Assembly (NCBI GenBank): GCA_045114175.1
Contig: JBGUJZ010000048.1
Span: forward strand, 6,954 to 70,953
DNA: 64,000 bases
Source of the DNA: Cacconaster sp045114175
Lineage (GTDB): Bacteria; Bacteroidota; Bacteroidia; Bacteroidales; UBA932
Direction: 5' to 3'
The notes under the pieces are model-generated. The model was not told the DNA's origin, made no database searches, and worked only from the letters and a program-made list of their open reading frames with translations. Below are positions 59,113 to 64,000 of this stretch, one piece after another. Position 1 is the first letter of the stretch; each line of letters opens with the position of its first letter. The position numbers and the translations under genes are program-made.

Positions 59113-59586
59113 TTATTGAACTTTGCCGCCCTTTGTGGCGCCGTACATAATCTTCAGTGCGGAGCAGCGACGAAGCTCTTGCTTGACATCGGTGATGATA
59201 CCCATACGGGTGTCCTGGTCAGCCTTGATGCTGACCGTCATGAACGGGCGGTCAACCTCGCTGAGGTTTTCACGCTCGGATGCGATGAAGTCACGGATAT
59301 CGTCGATGGTCCGGAAAGAGTCATTCAGCTGAATACGGGACTCGGTACCATACTGCGAAGCGTACTGCGGCAGCGGCGTACCTATATAAATATAGGATGC
59401 GAGGTCCTTGCGTTCAAGCTTGGCGATTTCGGATGCCTGCGGCATGGTCACCTTAACCTTGTGCTCACCCTGACGCATGTTCGTACAAACCATGAAGAAC
59501 ATGAGGATGATGAACACGATATCGGGAAGCGACGAGGTATTGAGCTGCGGGATGCCGCCTTTGCCTTTCTTAACAAATTTTGCCAT
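59113..59586 (-). CDS. exbD: ExbD/TolR family protein (second)
   Basis: A 157-residue protein with one N-terminal membrane helix ('LPDIVFIILMFFMVCTNM') carrying the proton-path Asp, and a periplasmic domain. Together with ExbB it forms the proton-driven motor for TonB or Tol. It begins 'FVKKGKGGIPQLNTSSLPD', a typical ExbD start. It is the last of the four-gene cluster. Confidence 0.92.
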   Translation of the reverse strand: MAKFVKKGKGGIPQLNTSSLPDIVFIILMFFMVCTNMRQGEHKVKVTMPQASEIAKLERKDLASYIYIGTPLPQYASQYGTESRIQLNDSFRTIDDIRDFIASERENLSEVDRPFMTVSIKADQDTRMGIITDVKQELRRCSALKIMYGATKGGKVQ

Positions 59587-59597
59587 ACTGAATCCTC

Positions 59598-60176
59598 CTA
59601 TCTTTTCTTGACGTCTTTCGGTTCGGCCTCGGAGATGTTCTGCGGTACTGCCTTACGGACCAGATCCTGCTGTTCCGTGGTCAGACGGCTAAACACGCGT
59701 CCGTAGTGTTGCATCGAGAAGTCATCACGAATTTCGTTGATCGCTTTGATCAGCTCGTTCTGCACGGCGATATACTTGCTGTAAGTGGTACCGCGGTCGT
59801 TCTGCAGGGAGATGACGCCTTTCGATTTCTTGACCGTGCCGATTCCCTCGATATCGATATCTTCCTTCTCGGGAAGGTTCGGATCGTTGGTGGGATTCGT
59901 CAGGAATTCTTTGATTTTGTCTTTCAGCTGGCTGACATCCATCGGTTCATTACCGGCAAACAATCTGTCGCTGGCGTTAATCTTCACCTGGATGATATTC
60001 CTGCGGTTGACCTTCTGGTCCTCTACCTTCTGATCCTCAGCAGGCAGCGGGGGAAGACGCCTCTGGAGGCCTTCCTCTTTGTCCATCGTGGTCACCATCA
60101 AGAAGAATATCAGCGCGATGAAGGCGATATCCGCCATTGACGAGCCGTTAATTTCAGGAGTCTTTTTTGATGCCAT
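59598..60176 (-). CDS. exbD: ExbD/TolR family protein (first)
   Basis: A 192-residue ExbD homologue with the conserved 'GSSMADIAFIALIFFLMVTTM' helix (seen in part, Asp included) and a periplasmic domain longer than that of the neighbouring copy. Two different ExbD proteins beside one ExbB are common in Bacteroidota. Gaps of 9 and 11 bases separate it from its neighbours. Confidence 0.92.
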   Translation of the reverse strand: MASKKTPEINGSSMADIAFIALIFFLMVTTMDKEEGLQRRLPPLPAEDQKVEDQKVNRRNIIQVKINASDRLFAGNEPMDVSQLKDKIKEFLTNPTNDPNLPEKEDIDIEGIGTVKKSKGVISLQNDRGTTYSKYIAVQNELIKAINEIRDDFSMQHYGRVFSRLTTEQQDLVRKAVPQNISEAEPKDVKKR

Positions 60177-60185
60177 ACCAATTAA

Positions 60186-60596
60186 CTATTTTTTGATTGC
60201 CTTACGTACGCCGCTCCAGAGCAGTGCCACGAAAGCAGCTGCCACGAAGAGGTACACGATAAACAGAGCAGTATCAGCGAATTTAAATTGAGATACGGGT
60301 ACTTCGTTGTTCATCTCCACAGGAGAACCCGGGGCAATGAGATAAGCACCGCCGAATATCACAACAACCGCTGCGATAAGGACAAGCAGCTTGATCAGGC
60401 TCTTCTTGTTCTTGAATGCACCCACGAGAGGGAATGCAAGCGTCGCAATCAGAGCGCAAGCCATCAAGATGTACACCCAGCCCAGGTACACATTCAGCAT
60501 CGGGGAGTCGATATTCTTGATACCGACGAAGGCGATGATGAATACGATAACTGAGACGACGAGGAGTGCAATCTCAACGATTTTCATTTTTTTCAT
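60186..60596 (-). CDS. Small membrane protein of the exb cluster
   Basis: A 136-residue protein with four predicted membrane segments (about 5-25, 37-57, 68-88, 107-127). No known catalytic motif is visible. It sits between exbB and the first exbD with 12- and 9-base gaps, a placement I associate with this cluster in Bacteroidota, so it may be an accessory part of the motor complex. The function is unknown. Confidence 0.75.
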   Translation of the reverse strand: MKKMKIVEIALLVVSVIVFIIAFVGIKNIDSPMLNVYLGWVYILMACALIATLAFPLVGAFKNKKSLIKLLVLIAAVVVIFGGAYLIAPGSPVEMNNEVPVSQFKFADTALFIVYLFVAAAFVALLWSGVRKAIKK

Positions 60597-60608
60597 AAGC
60601 CCGGTAGG

Positions 60609-61430
60609 TTATTTTCTGTATTTGACGAGGGTGTCAACGAGGTCGATGGAAGCGTTCTCCATATCGACGACGATGGAATCAATCTTCTGGATGAGGTAGT
60701 TGTAGAACAACTGGAGAATAATAGCAACAACAAGACCGCCGACGGTGGTGATAAGGGCGACCTTCATACCGCCTGCCACCAGTGCCGGGCTGATATCACC
60801 TGCAACCTCGATAGCGTTGAAGGCTTCGATCAGACCGAGGACGGTTCCCATAAATCCCAACTGCGGAGCGATACCGATGAAGAGGGAGATCCAGGTCATA
60901 CCGTTCTGGAGGGCACCCATCTGGACGGAACCGTAGGAAATGATGGATTTTTCAATGTTTTCGATGTCCTGGCCTTCTTTGACGCGAAGCAGACCCTGGT
61001 AGTAGATGCTAGCGACAGGACCGCGGGTATTGCGGCAGACGTCGAGTGCACCGTCGTAGTCACCGGCTTTGATCTTCTCTTCGATCTTCTCGCCGAAGCT
61101 CTTGGTGTTAATCTGCGCAAGGCTCAGGGTAATGATTCTTTCAATTGCGATTGCCAGACCGAGGATAAGGCACAACAACACGAGAGACATGAAAGCTGCA
61201 CCACCGTCGATGAAGAGTTTCTTCAGCTGCTGGTGGAGAGGCTGATCGCTCTTGCCTGCTGCAAACGGATCGACGACTTCTTCCTCAGCGGGAGCGACGG
61301 TCTCGTCGGTTGCAGGAGCTACTTGCTCGGTAGCAGCAGGATCAGTCGGCGTTTCCTGTGCGTTAGCCTGGAACTGAGCAGAAATTGACATTACGCCAAC
61401 TACTGCCAAAAACATGAAAAATTTTTTCAT
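60609..61430 (-). CDS. exbB: ExbB/TolQ/MotA family proton channel protein
   Basis: A 273-residue protein with a signal-like N-terminus ('FFMFLAVVGVMSISAQFQA'), an acidic Ala/Pro/Glu-rich spacer (about 25-60), and three membrane helices of the MotA/TolQ/ExbB channel ('LVLLCLILGLAIAIERI', 'GIAPQLGFMGTVLGLIEAF', 'ALITTVGGLVVAIILQLF'). It uses the proton gradient to drive TonB-type outer-membrane import. The N-terminal extension is a feature of Bacteroidota ExbB. Confidence 0.93.
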   Translation of the reverse strand: MKKFFMFLAVVGVMSISAQFQANAQETPTDPAATEQVAPATDETVAPAEEEVVDPFAAGKSDQPLHQQLKKLFIDGGAAFMSLVLLCLILGLAIAIERIITLSLAQINTKSFGEKIEEKIKAGDYDGALDVCRNTRGPVASIYYQGLLRVKEGQDIENIEKSIISYGSVQMGALQNGMTWISLFIGIAPQLGFMGTVLGLIEAFNAIEVAGDISPALVAGGMKVALITTVGGLVVAIILQLFYNYLIQKIDSIVVDMENASIDLVDTLVKYRK

Positions 61431-61477
61431 AGGTGTTTTTGTAATTAGTTATTAAACAATGATTTAGTTAGTTATAA

Positions 61478-61501
61478 TCAAAAACGGGAGCCTTTTGGCT
61501 C
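61478..61501 (-). terminator. Terminator after ansA
   Basis: On the minus strand GAGCC and GGCTC form a stem around AAAA (61501-61488), followed by CCGTTTTTG. It lies 38 bases past the ansA stop codon and upstream of exbB. The stem is short, so efficiency may be moderate. Confidence 0.65.
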
Positions 61502-61538
61502 GAAATAATTCGCAATTTACAACAAAAAATCGGAAAAA

Positions 61539-62576
61539 CTATCGTTCAACTGAAATTTCTCCGCTTAAATTTTCGAGCATCCGAAGTTTTACAACTTCGT
61601 TGTCGATGCTTTCACCCAGCAGGACGGCCAGTTTGGTGAGGGCCGCCTCGGAGGTCATGTCGTGGCAGCTGATTACGCCTACATCCTTGAGAATGGCGCC
61701 GTTAGCATAAGCATCCATGTCCACGCTGCCGGCCGGACACTGGGTCACATTCACAAGGACGATGCCCCTCTGGGCCGCAGATTTCAGCTCGGCGAGGAAC
61801 CAGTCGAGCGAAGGTGCGTTGCCGGAGCCGTAGGTCTCAAGCACGACGGCCCGCAACCCTTCGGCAGAGAGGACGGCGCGGACGTAGGCCCGGCTCATGC
61901 CCGGGAAGATTTTCAGGATGGCTACGTCTGCCCCCAGGGAGGTGTGGAGTTTCAGGGGCTTTCCCCACGTAGCGGGACGGTGGATCAGCGAATCGTCGAA
62001 CCGGATATGGATGCCGGCATCGGCCAGCGGCGGCAGGTTCGGGCTGGAGAACGCACCGAAGTCCTCGGCGTTGAGCTTGGCGGTCCGATTGCCGCGGAAG
62101 AGCTTGCTGTCAAAGCAGATACAGACTTCCGGAACCCGGGCGTGTCCGTCCACGCCCTTGGCTGAAGCAATCTCGATTGCCGAGATCAGGTTCTCGCGCC
62201 CGTCTGTGCGCAGCATCCCGATCGGCAACTGGCTACCGGTGAAGATGACCGGTTTTTCGAGGTTTTCCAGCATGAAACTCAGCGCTGCTGCGGAATAGGC
62301 CATCGTGTCGGTGCCGTGCAGCACCACGAATCCGTCGAACCGGTCGTACTGCTCGCGGATCATTTCCGCCAGTTTCACCCAGAACTCCGGACGCACGTCC
62401 GACGAGTCGATGATGGGGTTGAACGAGAGCGATTCGATATGGTAACCGAACTTGGCCAGTTCCGGCACCTCTTCGGAAATCTGTGCGAAATCGAAGGGTT
62501 TCAGGTGGCCGGTTTCGGGGTCTTTTTTCATCCCGATGGTACCGCCGGTGTAGATGAGGAGAATCGAGGGTTTCAT
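61539..62576 (-). CDS. ansA: L-asparaginase, type I (cytoplasmic)
   Basis: A 345-residue amidohydrolase converting asparagine to aspartate and ammonia. It has the N-terminal 'LLIYTGGTIGMKKDPETG' with the catalytic Thr, and 'VVLHGTDTMAYSAAALSFML' with the second catalytic Thr-Asp pair. No signal peptide is present, which fits the low-affinity cytoplasmic type. The start overlaps the tatD stop (TAATG). Confidence 0.95.
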   Translation of the reverse strand: MKPSILLIYTGGTIGMKKDPETGHLKPFDFAQISEEVPELAKFGYHIESLSFNPIIDSSDVRPEFWVKLAEMIREQYDRFDGFVVLHGTDTMAYSAAALSFMLENLEKPVIFTGSQLPIGMLRTDGRENLISAIEIASAKGVDGHARVPEVCICFDSKLFRGNRTAKLNAEDFGAFSSPNLPPLADAGIHIRFDDSLIHRPATWGKPLKLHTSLGADVAILKIFPGMSRAYVRAVLSAEGLRAVVLETYGSGNAPSLDWFLAELKSAAQRGIVLVNVTQCPAGSVDMDAYANGAILKDVGVISCHDMTSEAALTKLAVLLGESIDNEVVKLRMLENLSGEISVER

Positions 62577-63361
62577 TACTGTAAATTATTGAGTCCGAAT
62601 AGCTTCTCGGCATTGGCCGTGGTGCGTTCGGCAATCGTTTCCAAAGGGATTCCGGTGAGCGCGGAGAGCTTCTCCGCCACCAGGGGAACGTAGCTGCTTT
62701 CGTTGCGCTCGCCGCGGTGCGGGACGGGGGTGAGCCAGGGGCAGTCGGTCTCGAGAACCCAGTCCTCGGGCGACATGCGCGTTACAACCTCGGCGATACC
62801 CGCTTTCTTGTAGGTCAGCACGCCGCCGATCCCGAATTTGAAGTCGCCGTACTGCAGGCAGCGTTTATAGGTTTCGTAACTTCCGGAATAGGCGTGGAAC
62901 ACGCCGCGGACGGGGAGCCCCTTGACCTCTTCCAGAACGCGGAAAATATCTTCCGTGGCCTCGCGGCTATGGATGATGATGGGCAGGTTCTCCTGCGCAG
63001 CAATTTCAATCTGCTCGGCAAACAACCGTTTCTGCAGGTTCAGAAACTCGGTGGACCAGTATTCGTCCAGCCCGATTTCCCCGATCGCATAGAACTTTCT
63101 CTTGTGCAGATGCTTTCGCAGGAAGGCCATCTCCTCTTCCCAGCACTCGTTGATCTCGGTGGGATGCAGGCCAATGCAGGGGAACATCATCTCCGGATGG
63201 GCGTCTGCGCACTCGCACATCGGCCCGTAGGCGGCCGCATTGATGCCCGGCAGCACAAGTCGCGTCACGCCTGCGGCTACGCACCGCGCAAGCGCCTCTT
63301 CGCGGTCCTCCGCAAAGGCTTCGTCATAGATGTGCGAATGAGTGTCGACAAAAACCGCCAT
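62576..63361 (-). CDS. TatD family metal-dependent DNase
   Basis: A 261-residue TIM-barrel hydrolase. Metal ligands are in 'FVDTHSHIYDEAF', 'AIGEIGLDEYW', 'LPIIIHSREATED' and 'VFHAYSGS', with the last in 'VLETDCPWLTPVPHRG'. TatD proteins are nucleases linked to DNA repair or turnover. I start at 63361 ('MAVFVDTHSH') as in homologues; five extra codons are possible. It starts 15 bases past the dprA stop codon. Confidence 0.95.
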   Translation of the reverse strand: MAVFVDTHSHIYDEAFAEDREEALARCVAAGVTRLVLPGINAAAYGPMCECADAHPEMMFPCIGLHPTEINECWEEEMAFLRKHLHKRKFYAIGEIGLDEYWSTEFLNLQKRLFAEQIEIAAQENLPIIIHSREATEDIFRVLEEVKGLPVRGVFHAYSGSYETYKRCLQYGDFKFGIGGVLTYKKAGIAEVVTRMSPEDWVLETDCPWLTPVPHRGERNESSYVPLVAEKLSALTGIPLETIAERTTANAEKLFGLNNLQ

Positions 63362-63376
63362 ATCTTCCGTTACCAA

Positions 63377-64000
63377 TCACGCAAAGGTAGCAATTCCCTG
63401 CGAATATCGATCACCCGGGAGGGCGGTGATTTTGCCTTCGATTTCCAGTTCGACCAGCAGGGCGGAGAGGGCGGCGGCATCGGGGATGGCGGCCGGCGGG
63501 GTATGGGCGGCCGCGAGTTGTTCGCGCAGAACGTCCAACAGCGCACTGAAACCGATGGGAGAGCGTTCCGCCAGAATCACGCCGATCGCGCGCCGCAGCG
63601 GATCGTCGCCGAAATCCAGCGTCCGCTGAACGGCTTTACGCCGGCGGGGCGGTTCCCAGTTCATAGCCAGTTCCAGGTCGGCGGCACCATTGATCAGCCG
63701 AGCCTGGTTGTTGGCTATCAGACGGTTGCACCCTTCGCTGCCCGCATCGGTGCAGCGGCCTGGCAGAGCAAATACCTCGCGTCCGTAGGAGTTGGCCAGC
63801 CCCGTGGTGAGCAGACCGCCACCCTTGGCGAACGACTCCACCAGCAGTGTGGCGTCGGAAAGGCCGGCAATCAGCCGGTTCCTTCGTAGAAACTGCACCG
63901 GCGAGTAGCCGTCACCCCGGGCAAAATCGGTGACCAGCGCCCCGCCCCGCTCCAGAATCTGTTTGGCCAGATCTCGGTGCCCGGGCGGAAATATCTGGTC
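63377..64000 (-). CDS. dprA: DNA-processing protein DprA, C-terminal part (runs off the window)
   Basis: 207 residues of the C-terminal part are open to base 64000. The frame shows the Rossmann-like region ('GGALVTDFARGDGYSP', 'FLRRNRLIAGLSDATLLVE', 'GGGLLTTGLANSYGREVFALPGR' in part), then a C-terminal winged-helix domain ('SALLVELEIEGKITALPGD'). DprA loads RecA on incoming single-stranded DNA during transformation. The N-terminal half lies beyond the window. Confidence 0.93.
   Translation of the reverse strand, partial: DQIFPPGHRDLAKQILERGGALVTDFARGDGYSPVQFLRRNRLIAGLSDATLLVESFAKGGGLLTTGLANSYGREVFALPGRCTDAGSEGCNRLIANNQARLINGAADLELAMNWEPPRRRKAVQRTLDFGDDPLRRAIGVILAERSPIGFSALLDVLREQLAAAHTPPAAIPDAAALSALLVELEIEGKITALPGDRYSQGIATFA

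Noticed and set aside
1..64000. CRISPR arrays, tRNA or rRNA genes, transposases and phage genes
   Set aside because: No regularly spaced repeats, no tRNA-like cloverleaf and no transposase, integrase or structural phage protein was recognised on either strand.

Overview
The window is a chromosomal segment from a GC-rich member of the Bacteroidota, most likely order Bacteroidales. The evidence is the recurring promoter form (a TAnnTTTG box, sometimes with an upstream TTTG), an exbB/exbD/exbD cluster, a TlpA-like lipoprotein with a DUF4369-like N-terminus, an FHS-type sugar permease, a class 1B PyrD/PyrK pair and the near absence of strong Shine-Dalgarno sequences. I cannot name the genus. No tRNA, rRNA, CRISPR array, insertion sequence or replication origin was seen.

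Layout. 1-3830 is an AT-rich defence island on the minus strand. It holds an AAA ATPase/DUF4435 pair resembling PARIS (AriA/AriB), an AbiH protein and the start of a restriction-endonuclease-like gene. Its edge is a broken DUF4268 tail lying directly against the stop codon of a glycerophosphodiesterase gene. 4040-8074 carries lipid genes (GDPD, a small membrane protein, cls, plsX). 8080-22272 is an eleven-gene minus-strand purine/folate operon (purC-E-L-F-M-N-H-D-folD-cofE-like-DUF1846) with gaps of 0-9 bases or short overlaps. It diverges from a plus-strand pyrimidine operon (pyrC-carB-pyrK-pyrD-pyrF-pyrE, 22504-29907). Both gene orders look like those of Bacillus and relatives. The shared 230-base control region contains a perfect palindrome at the purC start site and, before pyrC, a short leader ORF followed by a terminator-like hairpin.

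29948-38513 (minus) holds an MFS permease/TlpA/M16 peptidase unit and a serC-serA-DUF1015 unit. 38602-45063 holds yigZ, a pRiA4b ORF3-like gene, miaA, an FKBP lipoprotein, nhaA and recQ. At 45060-45918 the 3' end of an S41 protease gene is present twice, flanking an AT-rich insert with one small lipoprotein gene. From 59048 down to 45826 an almost unbroken minus-strand run encodes alkaline phosphatase, AsnS, uridine kinase, TonB, glutamine synthetase, a radical SAM protein, a glycosyltransferase, an MsbA-like ABC exporter, an acyl-CoA ligase, dCMP deaminase and the S41 protease. 59113-61430 is the exbB/exbD cluster. The window ends with ansA, tatD and a partial dprA.

The points most worth attention are the four-gene defence operon and its scarred border, a PurF that lacks its glutaminase nucleophile and several pocket residues, the CofE-like ligase beside folD, the pyrC leader, the cysteine-cluster DUF1015 protein beside serA/serC, and the duplicated protease 3' end around an insertion.
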